From positions 619,806,476 to 619,870,475 of the forward strand of contig NC_081408.1 in NCBI RefSeq assembly GCF_030272615.1: a stretch of 64,000 nt of DNA, given 5' to 3'. The position numbers and the translations under genes were made by a program. Position 1 is the stretch's first letter; every line of letters starts with the position of its first letter. Source of the DNA: Cryptomeria japonica (taxonomy: Eukaryota > Streptophyta > Pinopsida > Cupressales > Cupressaceae). Below, piece by piece: positions 35,641-46,789 of this stretch. Under the pieces are notes generated by a model. That model was not told where the DNA came from, searched no databases, and saw only the letters and a program-made list of their open reading frames with translations.

Positions 35641-37190
35641 CCTACTTTTCTTTGTCCACTCTCTCTTTGTCAGCCTTGTCCTTTGCTGCATCTAGAGTGA
35701 CATTTTCACCATCCAAAGCATCAACGTCAATTGTGTCCATTTGTATAGTGATCGGTTCTCCTTCACTATCATACACCTCATCCAGTTTTCCAGTTTTTGG
35801 TTCTTTCTCAGCCTTCTTGTTGGCTTCAGACACTTGTTGCAACCTCAGACTAGCTTTGGCATGCGAGAGGGTATCTTTTACCACTTTAGGGACTTTCCCT
35901 TCCAATAACAGGAGTCTTCTTCTTCTCGTGAAGAAGAGGCCTTTGTACTTTTCCATAACTTCATAAAGTTCTAAATTTGACACATCAGGAAAATATTGTG
36001 CAAATATTTCTTCTCTTATTTACCATTCCTTTTCTATGTCAATGCACCATTTGCCATCTAAATAATTATATAAAGTATCAGGTGCCTCAGATCTAATTTT
36101 TGATGACGACCAGTCATTAATACATAGATATTGAATGACTTCTTGTTCAACTTCCTCCTTTTCATTATCATTAAAATCATTAAAACATTCTTTCAAATCA
36201 CTAAGCAATTTTCTTCTAATGTTCTTGATAGTCCTTTAACAATGTGTCAATGGTTTGTAAGAGGAAATGTCTATATTTACTGGTACTGATGATGTTGGTT
36301 CATTGTTGGTTGTCTTTGTCTTCTTCCTTGTTTGCCTAGTCTTTTTAGGTTGTACCTCGGGTTTTGTATCCTCAGATTTAGGTGTGTTGCCTTTGGTCTT
36401 CCGCTTCCTCTCAAATACCTTGGTGGGTGCAACTTCTGGTTTCTTCTTTGTTGGTGACCGCTTGGTCACTGTAGGACTTGCTGAGGTAACCGGTGCTGAT
36501 ACAGATGGCATTGCCTTTCCTTTCTTCACTGAAGGTTCCTCAACTGGTGTTACCCTCTCCAAATAGATGTCGGTTATCTTCTTCTTAGGATCAAGAGGTG
36601 AGGCAAGTAGGGTAAAGGCATACCCGTCTATCATTTCATACATTACCTCATATCCCATGGGCTCCACTTCTTCTTTTCTAGCCTCAACCACCTCCATTAT
36701 GCACTCATCTACTATGATGATAAAGTAGATGTCCTCTTCATACTTGTTGACAATATCACCAAACATTCTCACCCTCTCGCTCATCTTGCATCTAAACTCA
36801 TCAAAGTATTTGTTCAGGACTTCAGGATAACTGGTTCCTACCACTTGTAGACTCTCTCTGATTTGCTTGGTAACCGGTTGGTCAGCAGACCATTATATAT
36901 CACCTACTCCTAGGAAATAGCCTTGAAAGTAGAAAAACAATCCTACCAGCAATTGTCCAAATTTAAATCTTAAGGCATTGTCCTGTTTAATTGACTTTAG
37001 GTTCACCAGAAGTTGCCTTTGCATATAGGTGCATAAATCAAATGAGGCATCTTCTATGATCATCCTATAGGCAGCATTTACCGCTGTAGCAGAGACAGAG
37101 TTAATTCTTCTAGCATAGAATGTCTAGTATCCTATCACCATACAAGCATACTTGACCAGATCGTCCTTGATGGTATTGACGGTCATTCCT

Positions 37191-37722
37191 CATTGGTCAC
37201 TCATAGAACCAGTGAGCTTGGTCATTTCAGTCTTGATGACTTTCCTTAGGGCTGGCACATCTCCAATGTTACAAAAATTGGTGACAGTGTGAATCGCTTC
37301 TAGTGTGATGTCATTTGTCTGCTCAAGATACATTTTGTCACCGTGCACTCTGCTTAGAATGATGCAGATGTGATCTTCTATAAATTCTTCAAGGAAATAG
37401 ACTGCATTGTGAAGTTTCTTTCTTTCCAAGATGTTGTATTCTGGTTTGATCTTCCTCATTGGTCACTCACAGAACCAGAGATCCTGGTCATTTCGGTCTT
37501 GATGACTTTCCTTAGGGCTGGTACATCTCCAACATTACAGAAACTGGTGACAGTGTGAATCACTTCTAGTGTGATGTCATTTGTCTGCTCAAGATACATT
37601 TTGTCACCATGCACTCTGCTTAGAATGATGCGGATGTGATCTTCTATAAATTCTTCAAGGAAATAGACTGCATTGTGAAGTTTCTTTCTTTCTAGGATGT
37701 TGTATTCTTGTCCTTCCCGAAG
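37191..37722 (-). repeat. 266-bp tandem duplication in ORF2 of element 1
   Basis: Units 37191-37456 and 37457-37722 both begin CATTGGTCACTCA on the + strand and encode EYNILERKKLHNAVYFLEEF through SGS(V/M)SDQ. Element 2 has one copy. The period is not a multiple of three, so the duplication shifts the frame. Confidence 0.92.
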
Positions 37723-38362
37723 AATAAACTTAACTGAGAATGGATCACTAGAGATCCTAGGTCTTCTATTTTGCAATCAATATAATATGAAATACCTTCC
37801 TCAACTATAACACCAGTAGGTATCAGGGATAGGGCATTGTATTTTGCCTTCTATTGGATGAAATCTACTAAATCATCAGGTACACTAGAACTGGAGTGCG
37901 ATGCAGAAGCCATGATAAACAGATAAACAAGAATTTCGAAAAATACCTTCAAAAATCTGCAATTTAGGGTTTACAACTTCAGCTTCACCACACAGTACTT
38001 TGGTTGTTGGATTACCGCTTCGTGTTCTTCACCTGACTGATTGATATTATCTCCGGATTCTTCTTTCAAAGTTTTGAAATCTCTCTGGATCTCAAGACAA
38101 ATCATCTTTTTTCGCTATGCACTTGAAAATTTCTTTGCTCACAAATTGATAAGTGAAAATGACTTTAAAATCCCTTTTAAACAAATTCTTCACCTACCAT
38201 AATAAATGCTCCACTATTAGGGCGTAAACCATAATTTGCCTTTTACCATTTCCAGTCTTCTACCAATTGATAGGTATCACATACTAGTTAAGGTCTTTTA
38301 TCAGTGTAAATCAGGGGTTTGAAACATTTCACCGATTTGCTCCTCCTAAGCTTTTCTGAAGC

Positions 38363-39833
38363 TTAGTTTGCCAATTCAGCAACTTCCACACTAGGTGCAG
38401 AAATCGGTTCTTCTTGTGACACTTCTTCAGGTTTCTTCTTCCATGTTGTCTTCATATATGTTTTAATAGTTTCAACATCAATCTTTCCTTCTAGAGTGAC
38501 CAATATATCATTTGATATGTTCTTTCTCATTCTGTAGGTTCTGGCAGGGTGTCTCGGTTTGTTGCAATGATAGCAAACCATTCCAAGTGTTCTCCATGGT
38601 CCATTGTTCATTCTACCATTCTTCCTCCTACATGTTACAGTAGTGTGACCAGTACCATGACAAATCAAATAGGTTTCTCTCCAACCAGTTGCCGATTGAT
38701 AGCCACCACCACCTGACTGATGGTCATAGGCATTATACTAGTTTGGATTCCTGTTCACAGAGGATTCAGGAAAAACTCCTTGAATCCTTTGAGGATATCT
38801 TCCAGTGTTTTATATAACAGACCTGCATTCAAATGCTCTATGCCAAAATTTATTGCATGCATAACAATTACCATTGAATCTATTGGATCTAGGCTTATTG
38901 TTTAGAAAGTAGGAAAAATTATTGTAAGCCTTACTTCTACATACATTGGCAGTGTGTCCTTCCTTGAGACAATTAAACCAAATAGGTTTGAACTTTTTCT
39001 TACCTTTATCCTTTGGTGTTGGATGCTTCTTTGATGCTCCATCTTTTGTTCCAGAGGTCTCTCCTTCCTCATAATCAGAAAAACTGAGTCCAGTGGTATT
39101 CTTAACCGCTTTTGCTGATTCAAGCTTTTGTTCTAGCTTAACACTGCTCTTATTGAATTTGGCAAGTATTTCCTTTGACTCAGTGAGTTCTTTGGAAATA
39201 GCAGCAATGGATTCCTTCAAGGTTGCATTCTCAGAAATAGCCATGTTTAGTTCACCTTGAATTTCTTCTTTTTCCACTTTACTCTCTTGGAGATGAGTGG
39301 TAAGTGAACTGATTTCTTACTTCAGCTTGGAGATCTCACGATCTTTGAATTTGGCAAGTATTTCCTTTGACTCAGTGAGTTCTTTGGAAATAGCAACATT
39401 GGATTCCTTCAAGGTTGCATTCTCAGAAATAGCCATGTTTAGTTCACCTTGCATTTCTTCTTTTTCCACTTTACTCTCTTGGAGATGAGTGGTAAGTGCA
39501 CTGATTTCTTGCTTTAGCTTGGAGATCTCACAATCTTTGTCTTTTACCAGATCTTCAGCTTTCCTCCAGTTCTCAAGGTCTTGACACATTTTGATAGTCA
39601 GTCCTTCCAGTTCCCTTCTTAGGTTAGCATTAGGTTCATTCAATTTTTTCACTTCTTCAACTAGGGCTTCCATGTCCGCTTCATCAGAAGAACTATTTTG
39701 AGTAAGCTCCATCAACTTCTCAGCATGCTCTCTTCTATTTGCTAGAGGCTTTATATTTGACTTTGATTTCATCAAAGGCTTTCTTAGTCTAGGTGAGATG
39801 GTCAGTAAGTTCCCTCACAGTGTTTTCCCCCAT
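38363..39833 (-). pseudogene. Element 1 gag: coiled coil plus four zinc knuckles
   Basis: It starts MGENTVRELTDHLT at 39833, 36 bp inside the primer site. A long heptad-like coiled coil (RREHAEKLMELTQNSSSDEA to LESAKAV) is followed by a Lys-rich hinge and four CCHC-type motifs. These are WFNCLKEGHTANVC (first Cys lost), CYACNKFWHRAFEC (intact CX2CX4HX4C), ICHGTGHTTVTC (degraded) and CYHCNKPRHPARTY (last Cys lost). It ends at VAELAN. There is a TAG near codon 15, a frameshift near 39745 and a TAA after ECRSVI. A nucleocapsid role in RNA binding and particle assembly is inferred from the knuckles. The coiled-coil portion is not a standard UBN2 gag. Confidence 0.82.
39155..39538 (-). repeat. 192-bp tandem duplication in gag of element 1
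   Basis: Units 39155-39346 and 39347-39538 both begin GAATTTGGCAAGTATTTCC on the + strand and are almost identical. The period equals 64 codons, so the frame is kept and the coiled coil is lengthened. Element 2 has a single copy. Confidence 0.92.
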
Positions 39834-39868
39834 ATCTCCTTCCAAGTGGTTAAACTTATAGAAAGGTT

Positions 39869-39881
39869 GGCTTTGATACCA
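39869..39881 (-). other. Element 1 primer-binding site
   Basis: TGGTATCAAAGCC on the - strand, two bases inside the 5' LTR, matches the iMet-type site with one change. Confidence 0.9.
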
Positions 39882-39883
39882 AT

Positions 39884-41049
39884 TGATGAATACTAAGAGG
39901 GGGGGTGAATTAGTATACCAAAAACTATTGAACTCAAACACTTAAACAGTTTAGCAGTAAGCCAGTATAATAGTTTTACTAACAAAATAGTTAACACAAA
40001 TGCAAACCAAACAGCAAATAAGGGATTCACCCACAGAAGCACAATCACCATAATACAAGATATTTTGGAATGGAAACCCAAATGGGAAAAACCACGGTGA
40101 GATGAAACTCACAAGTAACTATCTGTAGAATAGTAACCAGACCAGTTAAGGTCATACAATGATCTTTACCAGAATAGATCCTATTAGGAATCTCAATCTC
40201 TTTTAGGAGATAAGTCTGATTAAAGACTACCTTGTGAGAGGATTTCAGAACCATAGGTGTGAACCACCTTGTTAGAGGATTTACAAAGGCATTGCCAGGC
40301 CTACCTGGTTAAGGGTTTCAGACTTGCCGAAGATGTGAGTAATCAACAAGTGAGTGATCTAAATACTAGCACAGTATACTTGGTTAGATCATTGATAGCT
40401 CATTGTTAATGTATTTATGCATTACTTCAGTCTTCAAAACCTCCACACTATATTTCTTCACATAGACCTAATCTCCTTCTGTGATCACACATGCAAAAAT
40501 CTCATCAAACATACAAAACCCTAACAACTACTAAAACCCTAGACATGATGTCCTTATAAAGGAATCTGATTTCTTGTCGATCCACTAGGATTACATTGCA
40601 AGTTCCTAGGTTCAGTGCATCTGGACACATTTGGTAACATGGCACAGAATCACCGCCAAAGTCTCGGTGGATGATAACTTATCACAAAAATAATACTAGT
40701 TGGTAACTCATCATAGAGTAATACCAGTTCATACATTTACCTATTACTAGTTCACACATTTTACCGATTACCGGTTTGTCAAAATAAAGACTAAGAAAAA
40801 TGATAACAACCACTTTGTTTCTCCATACCGCTTTGGGATCCTCGAACCACTTGAGGTCTTCATACCACTTGGGTCTTCATACCGCTTGAGATCAGTAAAC
40901 ACTTTCTATAGAACTTCGATAGTCTAAAGTCTATAATACCGGTTGGAACAAATACCGGTTGAGCATAACTCATACATACAAAAAGTGATCTCAAAGCAAG
41001 TGTGTGTCCATCAATGACAATCACAACATCATCATCAAAAATGCCAACA
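39884..41049 (-). repeat. Element 1, 5' LTR
   Basis: Same ends as the 3' LTR. It has an extra stretch of about 25 bp (TATAATAGTTTTACTAACA on the + strand at about 39967) that the 3' copy lacks. Confidence 0.93.
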
Positions 41050-42524
41050 CTTCTTGCATCCAAAATGGTTCTAATGCACGCTAAAAAGGACACAAGAAAC
41101 ATAAGACACAGTTGTTTGTGTTGTTAGTGGCAAACAAAAATGAAACACAAATGAGACTATAATCCTAAACATCCATACCAAGAGAGATATAAAATAGATT
41201 ATGAAGAGCATAGAAAAATGAAGGAAAGAAATAAAACCCTCCTAGATGCCCTCCAACATGCTCATAGTTGCTCCTCCCTTGTTCCTCTCCTCTCCAAGTT
41301 CCACATGAGTGTAGCCCTCAACTTTTTGCACTATAATGGATGTCTTATGGTGATTAAAGATTATGAAAATGACTAATTATACAAATGTAAATAAGCTATT
41401 ATGAGAAAGCACCTAATTATCGTATGTTAATTTTATAAAAAATAACAAAGAAAAATTCTTCTAAATTCTCTCTCAAATTTAATATAAGTTTGATGCATAC
41501 AAGATTTATGGATCCTTTTGAAGAAGGAATGGGCTCTATTTATAGGAAAAATGGAGAAACGGATAGTTGAGATTGAGTAATCTCAACAAGGGTAAGGATT
41601 GATGGGTTTGTGATCCATGTGAGGGCTTTCAACCCAATCCCAAGATGAGAAATTTCAACATGAGATGGCTTGATAGGAGAGGGAAGAAGAATTAAATGCT
41701 TGAAATGACTTGAAGGTTACCTTGGGAGGTAAGGTTAGGTTTGATTTGAATGAATAAATCTTTTATCCAATGAATAATGCCTTTATCCAATGGACAAACT
41801 CTTGTGCAAGAGTTAGTGGGGATAACCATGGTCAAAGCAATAAATGCTTGAAGAGACCCATGAGTCAAATGAGGGTTGAGTTAGAGGGAAAGTCTCTAAC
41901 CATGTGGATAAGTTGAGTTTAACCATTAATGGTTATGTAAGAGCCATTAATGGTTTGGAGGACTTTAGGGGTTAACTTGTTGAAGACATAAAGCCTTAAA
42001 TGCTTTACAAAGACTTTGAGGCTTTGAGAAGTGACTTCAAGTTGCTTAGGAATGTGACAATAATTAGGGAGGGTGATTAGGCTAATTTAGAATGGATTAG
42101 AAGAATCTAGAATGGGTTAGAAGATTCTAGAATGGGTTAGAAGAGCAAGTGGGTTTGGTGGGTGAGAGAAAATAGGATTTTAATTTAAATAAAATTCATT
42201 TATTTCAACTAAATAGGTGCAACTTGCATTTGTATGAGAATGCAAGTGGGGGGGTAGTTTAGAGATTTAAATAAATATTTGTTTATTTATTTAAATGAGG
42301 AAAGGGGGTTAAATTAAATAAATGTGCTTTATTCATTTAATTGATTTAGAGTGTGGCTTAATGAATTAATTTAAATAAATTGAATAATTTATTTAATTAA
42401 TAGGAGAAGAGGTTGAGGATGAAATTAATTAAATATTAATTTAATTAACTGATTATTGATGGTTAAATAATCAAATAAATAGTAAATATTCATTTAATTA
42501 AGTGGACACATTTATGTGACTACA
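41050..42524 (-). repeat. Probable gypsy 3' LTR (at least 1,475 bp)
   Basis: On the - strand it begins TGTAGTCACATAAATGTGTC directly after a polypurine tract. The first 350 bp (42180-42520) are extremely AT-rich with many AATTAAATAAAT-type palindromic words. The end is not defined because element 1 abuts it. No partner LTR is in the window, so the call rests on the tract and the position after pol. Confidence 0.55.
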
Positions 42525-42538
42525 TTTTCCCCGCTTTG
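42525..42538 (-). other. Gypsy polypurine tract
   Basis: CAAAGCGGGGAAAA on the - strand, directly before the LTR start TGTAGTCACA. Confidence 0.65.
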
Positions 42539-44769
42539 AGACAGTGCGGTTTATCGCGTCATTTCAAAGAAAGAAAACTAGCTATGAGAAATATGCTCCA
42601 TAAATGTTAATTTAGTTGGTGGTATGCCCCCTCTAGAGATGGGCCAAAAAATTTCAAAAAATCAGGCGATCTCTTAAAAAAGAGAAAGAAGTTGGAGGGG
42701 GGTAGAATAGAAGAAATTAAAAAGAATGGTGAAAGAATGGGAGAAAGTGGGGAGAATACAGAGAAAGGGGAAGTCAATGAGTACCCTTAGGTCATGCAAG
42801 AGATTCAGTGAAAATATGGTATTTGTGCTTTTGATTGATACTGTACAATTGATCAAAATTTGTTGGACAATTTGGTGCAATCAGTTCAATTGCCCTGGCT
42901 TTAGTCAAAGCATGACAGTTGTTGTCATTTGTTCGCTTGGACAAGATAAATTATGAGTAAGTAAATCAAAGTGATCTATTGAGACTTAGAAAATTGATAT
43001 AATTTCCCAATGAAGTTAAGGTATCTGAAGCAAAATACTCATTGAGACTAGAGACAATTGATGTAATTGTCTGTTTTGATTGTGTTTGATTGGTTGATCA
43101 ATTGATAGTGTTTGCATTGTAGGTTGTTCGTGGTGAATCATAGCAACACCATTGAGACTAGGTCATTGTGATAAATGCATGTTGTAGTCTAGGATTTCCA
43201 TAATTGATTACCTATTGAGACCCGAAGATACTTGATCAAAAAGTATTTGTTGATAGTCTAAGTGTGCATGAGTAGATGTACTTGTGTAGACAAAGTAACT
43301 TGATTTGCTTATAGGATGACTTAGGATGGGAAACACATCCCCTCCTATTAGAGATGGATGGTGATGAATGTGGCTTGATTGGTTTAATAAGATATGATGC
43401 AGGGTATGCAATTATGATGATCGAGACAGGGAGGGTGAGGGGGGCATTCAATGTTAGATAGAAGGTATGGAGGATCTAGGACTCATTCCTATGGAAGAAG
43501 ATCAAAAAAAAAAAGAGAGTATCCATTGTCATTACTATGTATGAATGATATGCAGCTATATGGATGTATGGATTAATGAAATGCAATGGAATGCAATATA
43601 TACAAAAAAGATAGAAGGTATGGAGGACCTAGGACTCATTCCTATGGAAGAAGATAGAAAAAAAGTAGAGTATCCATTGTCATTACTATGTATGAATGAT
43701 ATGCATCTATATGGATGTATGAATTAATGAAATGCAATGGAATGCAATATATACAGATAAGATGAAATGACGATCCATATATTATTCACAGTGCTTAATT
43801 TTCATCATTGAGCATGGTAGTATCATTCTTGGCCGAGGTAGCAGGAACCAATTTTGAGAATTTCACCTATAAGCAGGCATCACAGACCAGGAAAAGTTAC
43901 CATCCATTTTGGTTCATGTGCCAATGATCAAGGTATACATTGTAGTCAGTAAGCCATAGTGATCCATGACTGTATTTTGCATAGGACCAAGTAGCTTAGT
44001 GAGCTTCCCACGTAGACACCATTAGTACATTCCCCAGAACTTCATTGGATCAATCTGCAGACAACAAACAAAGAAAAAGATATCAGGAGCCATCCCGACT
44101 ACTCTAATCACTTATGGATATTCCATACTAGCGTAGGAACTTGATATAAATAAATAAAAAAATAACAAATCGACCAAGTGCTTATTAGTGAAACAAAATT
44201 TTCTTATCAAAGAAAATGTTACCATGTCTTTGTTTTGTGAGGAAGGATGCATCCTTGTAAAGACAGTTGTGTGTAGATGTTTTGATTGAGTTGGTTGATT
44301 TGATAAGTGATCATTGTTTGAGTAGCTAAAAAATGTTTGTTTGGTGTCGTTTGCAATGCATATGTACAAAGAATATTATATATTGCAATGTTTTTGATTG
44401 ATTTTTGATGTTTTTAATATATTTTTTAAGGATTTTTTTGCTATGAAAGATGGATGCGGGACACATGAAGTACTAACCCTGATTGTAGATCAATAACAAG
44501 TCATGGTTTGAATGATATATGGATGGATGGAATGGATGTGATTGCAACAATTCTGAAAGACAATGGAGCCATAGCTTTTACGAATGGCACCTGTTTGCTA
44601 GGTTTTCACCACCATACTTACCCAAGGTGCCACCAAAGTGGTTTTCACCATTTGGATGCATGATTTCTTTACTATTTTCTTGATTTTTTGTATTTTCTTC
44701 AGGACATTTTTTTGAATGTTTTTTGGTAGTTTTTGATATATTGTAGGAGCCTGATGCTCCGTACAGCTT
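42539..44769 (-). other. Gypsy 3' noncoding region
   Basis: No gene is seen on either strand. The part nearest pol (44590-44660) repeats the GGTGAAAACCACTTTGG and GTGGCACCTTGGG motifs of the first gypsy copy. It also holds a 153-bp tandem duplication, and A-rich or T-rich runs. Confidence 0.55.
43456..43761. repeat. 153-bp tandem duplication
   Basis: AGATAGAAGGTATGGAGGA starts at 43456 and again at 43609. The two units are nearly identical apart from an A-run length difference and a few substitutions. Confidence 0.93.
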
Positions 44770-45042
44770 ATTTATAAAACCATTTGAGGTGTATGATGTT
44801 GATTGGATTTGCTAGTGGTTCTCCTTCTAAAGTTGCCAACTGATATGCCCCAGACACAAATACAACAATGATAACATATGGACCCAGCCAATTGGATTCA
44901 AACTTGCCCTAGTGTTCTTTGTTTGGTTGGTTACGAGGATTCTCCCTGAGAACAAGATCTCCTACCTCAAATGTGTGAGGTTTGACTCGATGATTGTAGC
45001 TTCTTCTCATGCACTGCTGATAGGATTTTAGGTGGTTGTATG
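44770..45042 (-). pseudogene. Gypsy integrase C-terminal domain, second copy
   Basis: The - strand reads HLKSYQQCMRRSYNHRVKPH, FEVGDLVLRENPRNQPNKEH, FESNWLGPYVIIVV, SGAYQLATLEGEPLANP and INIIHLKWFYK, followed by a stop. It aligns over its length with the first copy (FEVGDFIIREN, WLGPFVV, SGAY, PLNILHLKRFY). One TAG interrupts it after NKEH. The left part is lost at the junction with element G. Confidence 0.88.
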
Positions 45043-46762
45043 TGTTGGTTCCCAAAACCACAGATTGGAAAACTTAAGGGTTTGCCAGATCCTCAACTAA
45101 TCCAACTAGCCTTGGCCAACGAATAGGGATGGTTGAAGACCAAATCCCTCTGCACTTAAGGCTCCACTAAACCTAGGTGGGTATACCTCTTCCTCTCAAG
45201 CACAAAAGAGATCGTTTAAAGTGGATTTAAGCCTTTTAGCAAATTACAAAAACTGGCAAATTGTTGTTCTGCAATTATGCTTTATTGTGTTCTTTAAGTG
45301 AATGCCTTTGAAAAGAAATTAAAATGATTATGATAGTATATTGAGAATAAGAATGCTTTCAAGACTTAAAATAAATATGCAAAGATCAGTTCATATAGAA
45401 TTTGGGAAGAATGTTTCTTTATCAAGGACCTTAAATGCATGGCCAACTAGGAGCTTAAAAGATAAACAACAGACTAGTGCCTCTATCCAGGGTATTTATG
45501 ACACTTTGCTTACAAAAAATCTTATCAACTCCTGAGACAATATTAATCATAAACTATGAAGGTTTCAATATGTGCTACACAACAATGAAAAACCCAATCT
45601 CACATTTAATGTAGCATGTGATGGCACATCATAGCAAATCATATGATAGATTTATCAAGAGGACAAAGATAACTCATCAACATAGAAGCATGCACAATAA
45701 TTAGAAAAAGAAACAATGAACCTTTATATATTAATCCTTAGGAAATGATTGCATACATAAGCTACACTTGAAAATACTCCATTACAGTTTGTTTGCACAA
45801 AAAAAGATACTTCTTTGTCCTATATACTTCCCTATTACATATAACTTGTAGTCCTTCCAGACAGTATGTTTTTTTGAATCCTAGATGCCTTTACATACAA
45901 AATGACTCAATATAAATACATATGCTAAGAAATACGAATGAAAGGACATATCCTCTCATTATCCTAAACAACTAACTAGACATCAACTAAACAGCCTAAC
46001 TAAAGAATCAATTGCACTATAAACACAAAACTAAACAATGACTTAGGATTTTCGATCCATTTGTTGTCCACACTTCTGAATGTGATGCAAATAGCCTATG
46101 TCTTTGTAGGTTTTAGCATTGAATATTGAATCCTTGGTTGCATTATCGATCACATAAAAGTTCTCAAATAGATTGCATCATTCATATCAAGAATATCCAT
46201 CTTGGCAATGGTTTGGGCTGCACTAAGCAAAGACCTACACTCAAAAAGTCATACAGTCTTATCCTTAATTACACCTGCATCATCGACCAAACTAGGAACC
46301 CCATGCTAAACAATTTGTTGGTACTCATCAAATTCAGATTTCAATTCCTTTGTGAGTTCATCATGTGTGACAAGAAAACCCTGAACCTTCTTCTTTACCT
46401 TTTCCCTAGTCGATGCATCTTGTAACAACAGGTTGAGTCTATCTCAAATTTTGGTATTAGAAACCATATTGTCCATGTTCCTCTGATATAAATCCCATAA
46501 TTCATTCAATGCCTTCTCCATGTTATCATATCTTTTACTTATCAATACACAAGCAATATCAGCCTTGATGCTCTTCATCTCCCTCTTCAACTTAGTGTGT
46601 TGATAAGCTAGTTTTTCAAATTTCTTCTTCCAGTGGCCTCCTAAATCAATATTTTGAGGGATCAGATGCCCACTCCTCTTAAGGGTTTCCTCATATAAAG
46701 CCTTATATTTATTTTTCATTGCTATCTCATGCTTTTGGGCACTTGAGATAGTAGCTTTGTGG
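45043..46762 (-). mobile_element. Unclassified element 'G', 3' part
   Basis: On the - strand, a decayed coding stretch (46762 to about 46105) is followed by about 1 kb of noncoding sequence ending GGAACCAACA at 45043. The noncoding end resembles that of element H: both carry AGGTATACCCACCT about 130-150 bp from their terminus. The longest open piece, 46719-46444, encodes KNKYKALYEETLKRSGHL and KRYDNMEKALNELWDLYQR, a charged helical sequence I do not recognise. It sits between gypsy pol (right at 45042) and the 3' end of copia C (at 46763), so its own 5' part is missing. Confidence 0.55.
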
Positions 46763-46789
46763 AAAAAGGTTTCTCTGTAAATTCTATCA

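Larger units (their letters stand above)
34382..37913 (-). pseudogene. Element 1 ORF2, unknown protein
   Basis: It starts MASASHSSSSVPDD at 37913 and ends FDKFHSLLS at 34382, matching ORF2 of element 2 along its whole length. Order: N-terminal globular part (YIDCKIEDLGSL, RVHGDKMYLEQTNDIT, FYFQGYFLGVGDIQ), Ser/Pro/Lys-rich linker with RKRKTKGN, TRRRRLLLLEG, DVDALDGENV, Lys/Glu tract, and a C-terminal coiled-coil-like part. A 266-bp tandem duplication at 37191-37722 repeats the N-terminal block and shifts the frame. After it one frame holds to 34886 with few stops. A TAG follows KKLNEL in both this copy and element 2. Function unknown; no enzyme motif seen. Confidence 0.8.
32946..41049 (-). 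mobile_element. gag+ORF2 element 1, complete, no pol, 8,104 bp
   Basis: LTRs of 1,156 bp (32946-34101) and 1,166 bp (39884-41049), a tRNA-iMet primer site, polypurine tracts, a gag and a second long ORF are all present. No protease, RT, RNase H or integrase motif occurs in the 5.8-kb interior. It is a large nonautonomous LTR retrotransposon, in the sense of LARD or TR-GAG elements. Flanks are CTTGT (32941-32945) and CTTCT (41050-41054), a one-mismatch target duplication. However, the flanks belong to different elements (copia D integrase and gypsy LTR). The two LTRs differ by roughly 5-10% by eye. Two tandem duplications inside are private to this copy. Confidence 0.9.
41050..45042 (-). mobile_element. 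Ty3/gypsy element, family 1, second copy, 3' part
   Basis: On the - strand the end of integrase (44770-45042) is followed by about 2.2 kb of noncoding sequence, a polypurine tract at 42525-42538 and an LTR-like region. The pol end and the sequence just after it match the first gypsy copy. The upstream part is cut by element G at 45043. The LTR end is cut by gag+ORF2 element 1 at 41049. Confidence 0.75.

Noticed and set aside
35209-35691. Arg/Lys-rich - strand frame resembling a nucleic-acid-binding protein
   Set aside because: It is out of phase with the flanking ORF2 blocks at 34886, 35642 and 36236, which share another frame; the shared frame reads Lys/Glu as in element 2.
35219-35700. Long + strand frames rich in Leu/Phe or Ser/Phe
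   Set aside because: They are the complement of the purine-rich Lys/Glu tract of ORF2 on the - strand; several frames are open at once, as expected for simple sequence. The same holds at 52797-53276.
42180-42520. AT-rich palindromic stretch as a replication origin or matrix attachment site
   Set aside because: It falls inside the probable gypsy LTR; AT-rich low complexity alone is no evidence for such a role.
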